Positions 15,105-22,999 of a DNA stretch of 23,003 bases are shown piece after piece (position 1 is the first letter of the stretch; every line of letters starts with the position of its first letter). This DNA is from an uncultured Clostridium sp. (GTDB taxonomy: Bacteria; Bacillota; Clostridia; Lachnospirales; Lachnospiraceae): positions 1 to 23,003 of the forward strand of contig URNT01000048.1 of assembly GCA_900549235.1 (NCBI GenBank), given 5' to 3'. Position numbers and translations under genes: made by a program. The notes below the pieces were generated by a model. The model searched no databases, was not told the DNA's origin, and saw only the letters and a program-made list of their open reading frames with translations.

Positions 15105-16325
15105 ATGGAAACTACAATTTTACAGGCGTCTGCTTACGGCGTCCGTCCAGATACTCAGGAACTTCAGACAGAAGCCTTCCAGAAGGCCATCGACCATCTT
15201 CACTCCATGGGAGGAGGCGAGTTGCAGGTCCAGGCAGGAACCTATCATATTGGCAGTATCCGCTTATATTCGGATATGACCCTTCATCTCATGGAGGGGG
15301 CGAAGCTGTATGGAAGCAGGGACTTCCGGGATTACACCGATTTTAAAGTCCCCACCACCCTGCGCTATGTGGAGGACGAGCACTACAAAACCCTATGGAA
15401 CCTGCCGGATTATTATATCTATGGGATCATCTGCGCTTTTGGTGAGAAGCAGGTCTCCATCATCGGCGAACCCGGCTCAGAGATCAATGGTCAGGACTGT
15501 TTTGATCCGGACGGAGAAGAAGGGTTCAGAGGGCCTATGGGCATGATTTTTTGCAGCTGCCAGAATGTAACCTTAAAGGGATACACCGTTTCAGACAGCG
15601 CCAACTGGTCTCACCAGCTTGACAGCTGCAAGGGAGTGGACATCAGTCAGGTAACCGTTCTTGCAGGCCATGACGGTTTTAATTTCCACCACTGCACCGG
15701 CATCAATGTAAGCGGCTGCCGCCTGTACACTGGAGATGACTGCGTAGCCGGTTATGATATAGAGAATCTTTATGTAAAAGACTGCTTTTTCAATACCGCC
15801 TGCAATGCCTTGAGAATCGGCGGACGAAACATGATCTTCGACCACTGTACCTTTAAGGGGCCGGGACTGTATCCCCACCGTTCCGAGATGACCTATTACA
15901 CCCATGCTGTGTTTAAATATTATTCCATCCGCCCTGACGTGATCCGGGGAGAAGGAGAGGGTATTCTTTTAAAGAACTGCACATTTATGGACATGACCAT
16001 GCTGCTGTCCTACCAGTACGGCAGGGAGGAGCTGATGCAGAACAATCTCCCCCTCAGAGAGCTGACCTTTGAGGACGCGGATATTAAGCATCTGACGAAA
16101 AAGTCCCTGTTCAAGGGAAATGGAGAACCCTGCACCCTGACCCTGCGCCGGACTGCCCTGTCCTTTGAAGGCTCCGATGACGAAGACCCTATGCTGGAAG
16201 TAGATTCCTCCATTACCCTGAACCTGGAGCAGGTCATCTGCGCCGCATCTGTTATCATACAGGCACCAAAGGACACAGTGGTCAACATGAAGGACTGTAA
16301 AGGCATCCGCATTCTCCGTATCTGA
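15105..16325 (+). CDS. GH28-like right-handed beta-helix protein (putative pectic glycosidase)
   Basis: A 406-aa protein. The N-terminus ASAYGVRPDTQELQTEAFQKAI is the usual start of bacterial GH28/pectate-lyase-3-like beta-helix proteins, followed by repeated short strands (for example NVTLKGYTV, GVDISQVTV, NLYVKDC). GH28 polygalacturonases carry NTD, DD, GHG and RIK motifs. Here the first is GHDGF with D190 and the second is TGDDC with D211 and D212. GHG and RIK are not clear; CNALRIGG lies near where they would be. Catalytic acids may thus be kept with a changed sugar pocket. There is no signal peptide. ATG 15105 is preferred; a GTG at 15057 would overlap the PTS IIA gene. It is probably a cytoplasmic glycosidase for a galacturonic-acid-containing or related oligosaccharide, but could be an epimerase- or lyase-like relative. 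Confidence 0.8.
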   Translation: METTILQASAYGVRPDTQELQTEAFQKAIDHLHSMGGGELQVQAGTYHIGSIRLYSDMTLHLMEGAKLYGSRDFRDYTDFKVPTTLRYVEDEHYKTLWNLPDYYIYGIICAFGEKQVSIIGEPGSEINGQDCFDPDGEEGFRGPMGMIFCSCQNVTLKGYTVSDSANWSHQLDSCKGVDISQVTVLAGHDGFNFHHCTGINVSGCRLYTGDDCVAGYDIENLYVKDCFFNTACNALRIGGRNMIFDHCTFKGPGLYPHRSEMTYYTHAVFKYYSIRPDVIRGEGEGILLKNCTFMDMTMLLSYQYGREELMQNNLPLRELTFEDADIKHLTKKSLFKGNGEPCTLTLRRTALSFEGSDDEDPMLEVDSSITLNLEQVICAASVIIQAPKDTVVNMKDCKGIRILRI

Positions 16326-16386
16326 CCGGATTTTTCCTTTGCATTCTAGATTGCAGCATTTTTCAAAAATGTATTAAATTTTTATA

Positions 16387-16415
16387 TTGTGTATTCTTAT
16401 ACATTCGTGTACAAT
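16387..16415 (+). promoter_or_regulatory. Promoter of the YfcC-type carrier gene
   Basis: TTGTGT (16387-16392), 17-nt spacer, TACAAT (16410-16415), in an AT-rich 140-bp gap. It separates the carrier gene from the glycosidase operon. Confidence 0.6.
16390..16403. promoter_or_regulatory. Candidate operator overlapping the promoter
   Basis: TGTAT-TCTT-ATACA is a perfect 5-bp inverted repeat that runs from the end of the -35 hexamer into the spacer. A bound repressor would block polymerase. No regulator can be named. Confidence 0.35.
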
Positions 16416-16440
16416 ATATGGGCAAATAAATATACCACAA

Positions 16441-16464
16441 TATACACAGAGGGGAGTATACACA
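16441..16464. repeat. TATACACA direct repeats flanking the ribosome binding site
   Basis: TATACACA occurs at 16441-16448 and again at 16457-16464, 16 bp apart, with GAGGGGAG (the ribosome binding site) between them. The second copy ends one base before the ATG. Confidence 0.4.
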
Positions 16465-16465
16465 A

Positions 16466-18211
16466 ATGTCATCAAAGAAACAGACAAGTGCCGGTGCTCC
16501 AAAAAAGGACTTCACGAAGATGAAGACGCCTCACACCTATGCCATTATTTTCATTGTGGTAGTGGTGTGCTGGCTTCTTACGTTCCTGATCCCTGCCGGC
16601 AAATTCAGCACCCATACCGTTGAATACACCGATTCCAACGGAGCAGTCAAGTCAAAGACCGTACTGATGGCGGACACCTTCCGCTACAGCTACAACCTGG
16701 ACACCGAGGCCGTAAAGGGCTTCCTTACGGAGCTTAGCGGCGACGAAGAACTGATGGAGTCCCTAAGCGTAGACGAGGAGGCTCTGGATCAGTTTTTGAC
16801 AACTGATTCATCCCAGTGGGATCAGGCTCAGCTGGACGAGCTGGGGCTGACCGATGATGTGCTTTATGCGCAGTACGGCGAGTCCATCTACGATACCAGC
16901 GAAAAGCTTCACAAAACAGCAAAGATCTGGGGTACAGAGGATTTCGGAGGCTTCGGCTTCTTGAACTATGTATTTGAGGGGCTTGTATCCGGCGACCGTT
17001 CCGGCTCTGCAGTGGGACTCTGCGCCCTGATCCTGATCGTAGGCGGTTCCTTCAGCATCATCATGAAAACCGGCGCGGTAGACGCGGGTATTTATACCTT
17101 TATCAGCAAGACAAAGGGACTGGAGCGCCTGGCTCTTCCCATCCTCTTTGTTATGTTCTCACTGGGCGGAGCCACCTTCGGTATGGCAGAGGAGTGTATC
17201 CCCTTCGCCATGATCATGGTACCTTTTGTGATCGCTCTGGGTTATGATTCCATTATCGCGGTAACCGTAACCTATGTGGCTTCCCAGGTGGGAAATGCCG
17301 TATCCTGGATGAGCCCCTTCTCTGTGGCCGTAGCCCAGGGTATCGCGGGAGTTCCCGTCCTTTCCGGCGCAGGCTTCCGTCTGGCTATGTGGGTGATCGT
17401 AACCCTTGCGGCAGCCAGCTATATGATGGTTTACGCAGAGAAGATCCGCAAAAATCCTTCCAGGTCCGTTGCCTACGAGACAGACGCCTATTTCAGGGAC
17501 AAGCTGAGCACTGTAAACGCGCAGGCACCTCAGTTCCTGCTGGGGCATAAGCTGGTGCTCCTGGAAATGCTGGCCGTTCTGATCTGGATCGTATGGGGCG
17601 TAACCAAAAAGGGTTACTACATCCCTGAGATTGCATCTCAGTTCTTTGTGATGGGCTTTGCGGCAGGTATTACCGCCATTATCTTCAAGCTCAACAACAT
17701 GACGGTCAATGAAATGGCTTCTGCCTTCCAGAGCGGTGTGGCAGACCTTGCGGGCACTGCCGTGGTAGTAGGTATGGCAAAGGGAATCCTCCTTGTACTG
17801 GGCGGCTCCGACGCAAACGTACCTTCTACATTAAACACCATTTTGTATGCTCTTGGAAATGCCCTTCACGGTGTTCCGGCTTTCATCGGTGCGGAGATCA
17901 TGTATGTGTTCCAGAGCCTGTTTAACCTGGTTGTGACCTCCAACTCCGGCCAGGCAGCTCTTACCATGCCGATTATGGCACCTCTTGCCGATCTGGTAGG
18001 AGTATCACGCCAGATCGCCGTTTTAGCTTTCCAGATGGGCGCAGGCTTCGTAGACGCATTTACTCCGGTATCCGCAAGCCTGATCGGCGTCCTTGGTGTT
18101 GCTCACATCGACTGGGGCAAATGGGCGAAGTTCCAGATCAAGATGCAGGGCTTCTTCTTCCTGATGGGAACAGCAACCATTGCCATCGCCATCGCTATCA
18201 ATCTTCAGTAA
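16466..18211 (+). CDS. YfcC/DcuC-family membrane carrier
   Basis: A 581-aa polytopic inner-membrane protein of the YfcC (C4-dicarboxylate anaerobic carrier-like, Pfam DcuC) family. TM1 is at about 24-43, followed by PAGKFSTHTVEY. The conserved membrane core restarts near 164 (GFLNYVFEGLVSGDRSGSAVG) and includes FSLGGATFGMAEECIPFAMIMVPFV. YfcC-type proteins usually have about 470-510 residues; here an acidic, helix-rich segment (about 78-153) is inserted between TM1 and the core. Annotated relatives are called basic amino acid, dicarboxylate or short-chain acid exchangers, and the substrate cannot be told. It has its own promoter and ends in a strong hairpin, so it is a single-gene unit. GAGGGGA (16448-16454) sits about 11 nt before ATG 16466. 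Confidence 0.88.
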   Translation: MSSKKQTSAGAPKKDFTKMKTPHTYAIIFIVVVVCWLLTFLIPAGKFSTHTVEYTDSNGAVKSKTVLMADTFRYSYNLDTEAVKGFLTELSGDEELMESLSVDEEALDQFLTTDSSQWDQAQLDELGLTDDVLYAQYGESIYDTSEKLHKTAKIWGTEDFGGFGFLNYVFEGLVSGDRSGSAVGLCALILIVGGSFSIIMKTGAVDAGIYTFISKTKGLERLALPILFVMFSLGGATFGMAEECIPFAMIMVPFVIALGYDSIIAVTVTYVASQVGNAVSWMSPFSVAVAQGIAGVPVLSGAGFRLAMWVIVTLAAASYMMVYAEKIRKNPSRSVAYETDAYFRDKLSTVNAQAPQFLLGHKLVLLEMLAVLIWIVWGVTKKGYYIPEIASQFFVMGFAAGITAIIFKLNNMTVNEMASAFQSGVADLAGTAVVVGMAKGILLVLGGSDANVPSTLNTILYALGNALHGVPAFIGAEIMYVFQSLFNLVVTSNSGQAALTMPIMAPLADLVGVSRQIAVLAFQMGAGFVDAFTPVSASLIGVLGVAHIDWGKWAKFQIKMQGFFFLMGTATIAIAIAINLQ

Positions 18212-18224
18212 TAAAACAAACCAG

Positions 18225-18278
18225 AAAGGGGCATATTTCCCGGAAATCAGATGGTTTCCGGGAAATATGCTCCCTTTT
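18225..18278. terminator. Bidirectional terminator between yfcC-like gene and lysR
   Basis: Perfect 16-bp arms at 18231-18246 and 18255-18270 with an 8-nt loop, extended by AAAGGG on the left and CCCTTTT on the right. The TTTT on the plus strand serves the carrier gene and the T-rich stretch on the minus strand serves lysR. The two genes converge on it (stops at 18211 and 18288). Confidence 0.88.
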
Positions 18279-18287
18279 ATATGGAAT

Positions 18288-19166
18288 CTACCATTTCACA
18301 TCCTTTGCGGCCCGTATAAATTCCTTTATTACCTTATTTCCATGTCCCTTCTTATAATACAATCCAAAAGACAGCTCCTTCACATCCTGTATAGGAACCA
18401 CCACCAGCTCCTGACGGTTGGCAGTCAGGAGTTCAGGCAGCACCGATACCCCAAGCCCCGCCTCTGCCAGCACCATGGCGTCCTCCGCAAATTCACAGAA
18501 ATAAAGATCAGAAAGGGGCTTTTCCGCCATCAGCTCATGCTGCAGGGCCGCTGTCTCCGAATCCGTTGCCTCAGGCCGGTACAGGATCAGCCGGTGGGGG
18601 CGGATGTCTCCCATGGAGGCCGAGGGCAGAAGGGCCAGGGGATGATCCGGCCTGCACACACAGCATACCTGGGTCCGGCCAAGCTCCAGATAGGCAGGTC
18701 CCCCTTTTTTCGGCTGCTCCTCCCGGATTCCAAGGGCGATGTCTATATCCCCCTCCTCGATCCGGGCAAAGATCTGAGCTCTTGGCATCTGGTGGAAGGA
18801 AGGATGGAGATTGGGGAAAATGCGGATCAGACGGCTTAAAATATCCGGAAACAGGGCCATCTGGGTAAGTCCGCTGTACCCGATATTCAAGGGGAGCACA
18901 TCAGCCCCGGCAGGATCCGCAAACCGCCTTTTGGCCCGCCTGGACAGCGCAAGGATATTTTTCGCGTCATCCAGAAACACAAGTCCCGATTCCGTCAGTT
19001 CCACGCTGCGGGTAGACCGGTGAAACAGCTTTGTTCCAAGCTCCGTCTCCAGGCTGTGGATCTGGTGGGTAACAGAGGGCTGGGAAATACAGACCTTTTC
19101 CGCCGCCTTGGCAAAATTCAGGTGCTCTGCCACCGCAAGAAAGCACTCCAGCTGCATGGTATTCAT
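18288..19166 (-). CDS. LysR-family transcriptional regulator
   Basis: A 292-aa regulator of typical LTTR length. Residues about 4-62 form the winged helix-turn-helix: MQLECFLAVAEHLNFAKAAE, then VCISQPSVTHQIHSLETELG and LFHRSTRSVELTESG. The rest is an effector-binding domain of the periplasmic-binding-protein fold (GADVLPLNIGYSG near 91, then DIDIALGI). GGGAGGT lies 5 nt upstream of the ATG whose first base is 19166; an upstream in-frame ATG at 19214 would span the promoter. The gene is divergent from the ABC exporter operon and convergent with the YfcC-type carrier. By LTTR habit it likely controls itself and the divergent ABC genes; the effector is unknown. Confidence 0.92.
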   Translation of the reverse strand: MNTMQLECFLAVAEHLNFAKAAEKVCISQPSVTHQIHSLETELGTKLFHRSTRSVELTESGLVFLDDAKNILALSRRAKRRFADPAGADVLPLNIGYSGLTQMALFPDILSRLIRIFPNLHPSFHQMPRAQIFARIEEGDIDIALGIREEQPKKGGPAYLELGRTQVCCVCRPDHPLALLPSASMGDIRPHRLILYRPEATDSETAALQHELMAEKPLSDLYFCEFAEDAMVLAEAGLGVSVLPELLTANRQELVVVPIQDVKELSFGLYYKKGHGNKVIKEFIRAAKDVKW

Positions 19167-19187
19167 ATAAGACCTCCCGGCTGATTG

Positions 19188-19202
19188 ATAGATTTGTTCT
19201 AT
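19188..19202. promoter_or_regulatory. LysR-type binding site (T-N11-A dyad)
   Basis: ATAGA-TTTGT-TCTAT is a perfect 5-bp dyad with T19189-N11-A19201, the LTTR box pattern. It lies 2 bp downstream of the lysR -10 hexamer, across the likely lysR start point, as expected for autorepression. Confidence 0.6.
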
Positions 19203-19204
19203 TA

Positions 19205-19233
19205 ATAATAGCATATTTATAATTCACTTACAA
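19205..19233 (-). promoter_or_regulatory. lysR promoter
   Basis: Read on the minus strand: TTGTAA (19233-19228), 17-nt spacer, TATTAT (19210-19205), with TGC before the -10 (extended -10). A very good sigma-A match about 40 bp upstream of the lysR start codon. Confidence 0.7.
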
Positions 19234-19251
19234 GGAAATCTGAAGTATGCT
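19223..19251 (+). promoter_or_regulatory. Candidate promoter for the ABC exporter operon
   Basis: TTCACT (19223-19228), 17-nt spacer, TATGCT (19246-19251). Each hexamer is only a partial match. It overlaps the lysR -35 region back to back, a common LTTR arrangement. Confidence 0.35.
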
Positions 19252-19298
19252 GTTACCGATGAAAGAAAGCGATCTACAAAAGAAAGGAGCAGACTATC

Positions 19299-21038
19299 AT
19301 GCTGAAATATTTATTACGCAGTGTAGGCGAATATAAAAAAGCAGCCATAGGTACGGCAGTTTTTGCCGGCCTGGAGGTGGTGATGGAGATCATCATTCCA
19401 TTCCTGATGGCAGACATTATCGACCAGGGCATATACGGAGGCAGCATGGACGCAGTCCTTAAGCTGGGCCTGTGGATGATTCTCTGTGTGGTCCTCGGAC
19501 TTTTATTTGGCCTTGCTTCCGGAACCCTGGCGGCCGATGCCTCCGCCGGCTACGCCCGCAATCTGAGAAAAGAGCTGTATTTTCATATCCAGGGGTTTTC
19601 CTTTGCGAACATCGATCATTTTTCCACCGCCGGGCTTGTGACCCGTTTGACCACAGATGTGACCAATGTGCAGAATGCCTTCCAGATGATCATCCGTATC
19701 GCGGTCCGGGCCCCTCTTATGCTGGTCTTTTCACTGGCCATGTCCGTGACCATCAGCCCCCGGCTGTCTCTTTTATTTCTGATTATGATCCCGGTACTGG
19801 GGGGCGGTCTGGCCTGGCTGGTACTGAAATCCCATCCATACTTTGAACAGGTCTTTCACACCTATGACGAGCTCAACGGCGTGGTGCAGGAAAATCTAAG
19901 CGGCATCCGGGTAGTGAAATCCTTCGTCCGCGAGGAGCATGAAAAGAAAAAATTCCAGAAGGTTTCAGAAGGGCTGTACCGCATTTTCTGCAGGGCAGAG
20001 GGGTATCTGGCACTCAATACGCCGCTGATGCAGTTTGTAGTGTACCTGTGTATGATTCTGGTATTCTGGACCGGAGCCAGGATGATCGTCCTTTCCGGCG
20101 GTACCCTGCTGACCACAGGACAGCTGACCAGCCTCATCACCTATGCCATGCAGATTCTTACAAGCCTGATGATGCTGTCCATGGTTCTGGTGATGATCAC
20201 CATGGCCCGGTCATCCGGCGAACGGATCAGCGAGGCCCTGTCAGAGGAAAGCAGTCTGAAAAACCCGGAATCCCCGGTTATGGAGGTAAAGGACGGCTCC
20301 ATACGGTTTGACCATGTGAATTTTGGTTATGCAGGGGATGAAAAAGCCCTCTGTCTGCGGGATATAGAGCTTACCATCCCTTCCGGCGCCACAGTGGGCA
20401 TCATCGGCGGCACCGGAACCGGAAAAAGCTCCCTAGTATCCTTGATCCCCCGTCTCTATGACGTAACAAAGGGAAGGGTAACGGTAGGAGGCGTAGATGT
20501 GCGCCGCTACGATCTGGATACCCTCAGAAACAGTGTTGCCATGGTTCTTCAGAAAAATGTGCTGTTTTCCGGCACCATCAAGGAAAATCTCCGATGGGGA
20601 AATGAAAACGCCACAGACGAGCAGCTGATCCATGCCTGCAGGCTGGCCCAGGCCTCTGAGTTCGTGGAAGCCTTTCCGGATCAGTACGACACCTATATCG
20701 AGCAGGGCGGAACCAATGTTTCCGGCGGGCAGAAGCAGCGTCTCTGCATTGCCAGAGCCCTGTTAAAAAAACCGAAGATCCTGATCCTGGATGATTCTAC
20801 CTCAGCCGTGGACACCAAAACCGACGCTCTGATCCGCAGGGCCTTCAGAGAGGAAATTCCTGACACCACCAAGATCATCATTGCCCAGCGTATTTCCTCT
20901 GTAGAGGACGCGGACATGATCCTTGTAATGGACGGCGGACAGATCGAGGCGGCAGGCACCCATGAGGAACTGTTAAAGAACAGCCGGATTTACCGGGAAG
21001 TATTTGACTCTCAGCAGAAGGGAGGAAATGAGTCATGA
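19299..21038 (+). CDS. ABC exporter half-transporter, subunit with degenerate ATPase site
   Basis: A 579-aa membrane/ATPase fusion. Six TM helices in residues 1-310 are followed by an ATPase domain. Walker A is GGTGTGKSS with K376, the signature is VSGGQ, and Walker B is ILILDDSTSAVD. The catalytic-glutamate position is aspartate, D499. This Asp is typical of one subunit of heterodimeric exporters such as B. subtilis BmrC and TmrA. AAAGGAG (19283-19289) precedes ATG 19299, and the gene overlaps the next by ATGA. It exports drugs, lipids or peptides; nothing here tells which. It is divergent from lysR. Confidence 0.93.
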   Translation: MLKYLLRSVGEYKKAAIGTAVFAGLEVVMEIIIPFLMADIIDQGIYGGSMDAVLKLGLWMILCVVLGLLFGLASGTLAADASAGYARNLRKELYFHIQGFSFANIDHFSTAGLVTRLTTDVTNVQNAFQMIIRIAVRAPLMLVFSLAMSVTISPRLSLLFLIMIPVLGGGLAWLVLKSHPYFEQVFHTYDELNGVVQENLSGIRVVKSFVREEHEKKKFQKVSEGLYRIFCRAEGYLALNTPLMQFVVYLCMILVFWTGARMIVLSGGTLLTTGQLTSLITYAMQILTSLMMLSMVLVMITMARSSGERISEALSEESSLKNPESPVMEVKDGSIRFDHVNFGYAGDEKALCLRDIELTIPSGATVGIIGGTGTGKSSLVSLIPRLYDVTKGRVTVGGVDVRRYDLDTLRNSVAMVLQKNVLFSGTIKENLRWGNENATDEQLIHACRLAQASEFVEAFPDQYDTYIEQGGTNVSGGQKQRLCIARALLKKPKILILDDSTSAVDTKTDALIRRAFREEIPDTTKIIIAQRISSVEDADMILVMDGGQIEAAGTHEELLKNSRIYREVFDSQQKGGNES

Positions 21039-22894
21039 AACAATTAAAGGGCGCAGTCATCAAACGGCTGCTTTCATACATAACAGGCCACGCCAGAGGC
21101 ATTTTTGCCATGGCCTGCTTCTGCGTGCTTTTGTCTACCCTTGCAAATGTAAGCGGCTCCATTTTCAGCCAGCTTCTGGTAGACCGCTATATCACGCCTC
21201 TGCTTCTGGAGGCGGAGCCGGCCTTTGGAGGGCTGATTCGGTTCCTGCTCCTGATGGCTCTGGTGTATCTTGGAGGCGTGCTCTGCACCCTGGCCTACAG
21301 CCGTCTGATGATCCGGGTTTCACAGGGCTGCCTAAAATCCATCCGCGACGATATGTTTAACCATATGCAGCAGCTTCCCATCCGGTATTTTGACACCCAT
21401 ACCCATGGCGATGTTATGAGCCATTATACCAATGACACCGATACCCTGCGGCAGTTCATTTCCCAGGCCCTGCCTCAGTTATTTTCCTGTATCGTAACCC
21501 TTCTGGCCGCCTTTGCCGTCATGCTCCGCTACAGCATCCTGCTGTCCGGTCTGGTAGTGGTGGTTACGGCCCTGATCCTTTTTGTAACCAGGGCCGTAGG
21601 CGGAGCCAGCACCCGGTATTTTGTCCGCCAGCAGGGCTCCCTGGGACAGATTAACGGCTATATCGAGGAAATGCTGGGAGGCCAGAAGGTGATCAAGGTA
21701 TTCTGCCACGAGGCACAGGCAAAGGACGGCTTCGCGGAGAAAAATGACCAGTTATACCATGATGCAAGACGGGCCAACCGGTATGCCAACATCCTGATGC
21801 CCATTCTGGGACAGATTGGAAATCTGCAGTATGTGCTTCTGGCAGCGGCAGGGGGATATATGGTGTTAAATGGCATGGGAGGCATCACAGCAGGAACGGT
21901 GGTGGCATTTCTCTCCCTGTCAAAGTCATTTTCCATGCCCATCCAGCAGATCTCCCAGCAGATCAGCATGGTAGCAATGGCCCTGGCCGGAGCCGAGCGC
22001 ATTTTCACGCTTATTGACGAGGCACCGGAAGCGGATGAGGGCTATGTAACCCTGGTAAATGTACGGGAGGAAAATGGAATTCTGACGGAAACAAAGGAGC
22101 GCACCGGCCTGTACGCCTGGAAACATCCCCACCATGACGGCACCCTGACCTACACAAAGCTGACGGGAGACATCCGTATGTTTGACGTGGATTTTGGCTA
22201 TACGCCGGATAAAACTGTACTTCACAATGTAACCCTGTACGCTGAGCCGGGGCAGAAGCTGGCCTTTGTAGGCTCCACCGGCGCAGGAAAGACCACCATC
22301 ACCAATCTTTTGAACCGGTTTTATGACATTGCAGACGGCAAGATCCGCTACGACGGCATCAATATCAATAAGATCCGCAAGGCAGACCTCCGCCGCAGCC
22401 TTGGCATCGTCCTTCAGGATACCTTCCTGTTTACCGGTACGGTAATGGACAATATCCGCTACGGCTGTCTGGACGCCACCGACGAGGAGTGTATCGCAGC
22501 CGCCAGGCTGGCCAATGCCCACAGCTTTATTATGAGCCTTCCCGAAGGCTACGAAACCATGCTCATCGGAGCGGGGGCCGCCCTCAGTCAGGGCCAGAGA
22601 CAGCTCCTTGCCATTGCACGGGCTGCTGTGGCCGACCCGCCGGCCATGATTTTGGATGAGGCCACCTCCTCCATCGATACAAGAACCGAGCGGCTGGTAC
22701 AAAAAGGCATGGACCGTCTGATGAAGGGGCGCACCACCTTTGTCATCGCCCACCGCCTTTCCACCATCCAGAACTCCGACGTCATCATGGTAATGGACCA
22801 TGGCCGCATTATCGAGAGGGGAGACCATGAGGCTCTGATTGAAAAGAAGGGGACGTATTATCAGCTTTATACGGGGGCGTTTGAGTTGGAGTGA
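21035..22894 (+). CDS. ABC exporter half-transporter, subunit with intact ATPase site
   Basis: A 619-aa partner of the gene at 19299. Six TM helices (to about 310) are followed by the ATPase: Walker A GSTGAGKTT with K419, signature LSQGQ (517-521, first glycine replaced by Q519), Walker B MILDEATSSID with catalytic E542, and an H-loop in VIAHRLS. A linker of about 35 extra residues (about 340-378, acidic then HPHHDG) separates the membrane and ATPase domains; its partner lacks it. The SQGQ signature pairs with the partner's Asp-containing site, so one composite site is doubly degenerate and the other is intact. It starts by ATGA overlap, with GGGAGGA upstream. Confidence 0.93.
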   Translation: MKQLKGAVIKRLLSYITGHARGIFAMACFCVLLSTLANVSGSIFSQLLVDRYITPLLLEAEPAFGGLIRFLLLMALVYLGGVLCTLAYSRLMIRVSQGCLKSIRDDMFNHMQQLPIRYFDTHTHGDVMSHYTNDTDTLRQFISQALPQLFSCIVTLLAAFAVMLRYSILLSGLVVVVTALILFVTRAVGGASTRYFVRQQGSLGQINGYIEEMLGGQKVIKVFCHEAQAKDGFAEKNDQLYHDARRANRYANILMPILGQIGNLQYVLLAAAGGYMVLNGMGGITAGTVVAFLSLSKSFSMPIQQISQQISMVAMALAGAERIFTLIDEAPEADEGYVTLVNVREENGILTETKERTGLYAWKHPHHDGTLTYTKLTGDIRMFDVDFGYTPDKTVLHNVTLYAEPGQKLAFVGSTGAGKTTITNLLNRFYDIADGKIRYDGININKIRKADLRRSLGIVLQDTFLFTGTVMDNIRYGCLDATDEECIAAARLANAHSFIMSLPEGYETMLIGAGAALSQGQRQLLAIARAAVADPPAMILDEATSSIDTRTERLVQKGMDRLMKGRTTFVIAHRLSTIQNSDVIMVMDHGRIIERGDHEALIEKKGTYYQLYTGAFELE

Positions 22895-22915
22895 AAGCGG
22901 GAACTGATCCACGTT

Positions 22916-22938
22916 TTTCACCCTCTGAAATTTTTTTT
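22916..22938 (+). terminator. Weak candidate terminator after the ABC operon
   Basis: TTTCA (22916-22920) pairs with TGAAA (22926-22930) around a CCCTC loop and is followed by T8 (22931-22938). The stem is short and AT-rich, so the call is tentative. Confidence 0.3.
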
Positions 22939-22958
22939 GAAAAATATTAAAAAAGTTA

Positions 22959-22987
22959 TTGACATTCAGCGCGAGGTTTGATATTAT
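22959..22987 (+). promoter_or_regulatory. Strong promoter reading out of the window
   Basis: TTGACA (22959-22964), 17-nt spacer, TATTAT (22982-22987), preceded by an A/T-rich tract (22928-22958) that looks like an UP element. This combination is common in front of stable-RNA or highly expressed genes in Firmicutes. The gene it drives lies beyond 23003. Confidence 0.7.
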
Positions 22988-22999
22988 AATCCTCGCGCT
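22968..22999. promoter_or_regulatory. Inverted repeat spanning the promoter
   Basis: AGCGCGAGG (22968-22976) and CCTCGCGCT (22991-22999) are perfect 9-bp arms. The first lies in the -35/-10 spacer and the second just after the -10, so they bracket the -10 and the probable start point. It may be an operator for a dimeric repressor. Confidence 0.5.

Noticed and set aside
16341..16380. GCATTCTAGATTGC near-palindrome followed by T-rich sequence, as terminator of the GH28-like gene
   Set aside because: The stem has only about four pairs with a mismatch, too weak for an intrinsic terminator. No better terminator was found there either.
22890..22905. Sequence resembling a catabolite-response element (cre)
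   Set aside because: It has at least two mismatches to WTGNAANCGNWNNCW and lies just after the ABC operon, not near a sugar promoter.
21926..22921. Long minus-strand open frame (331 codons) opposite the second ABC gene
   Set aside because: It lies antisense to a clear ATPase domain, and its translation shows no recognisable domain.
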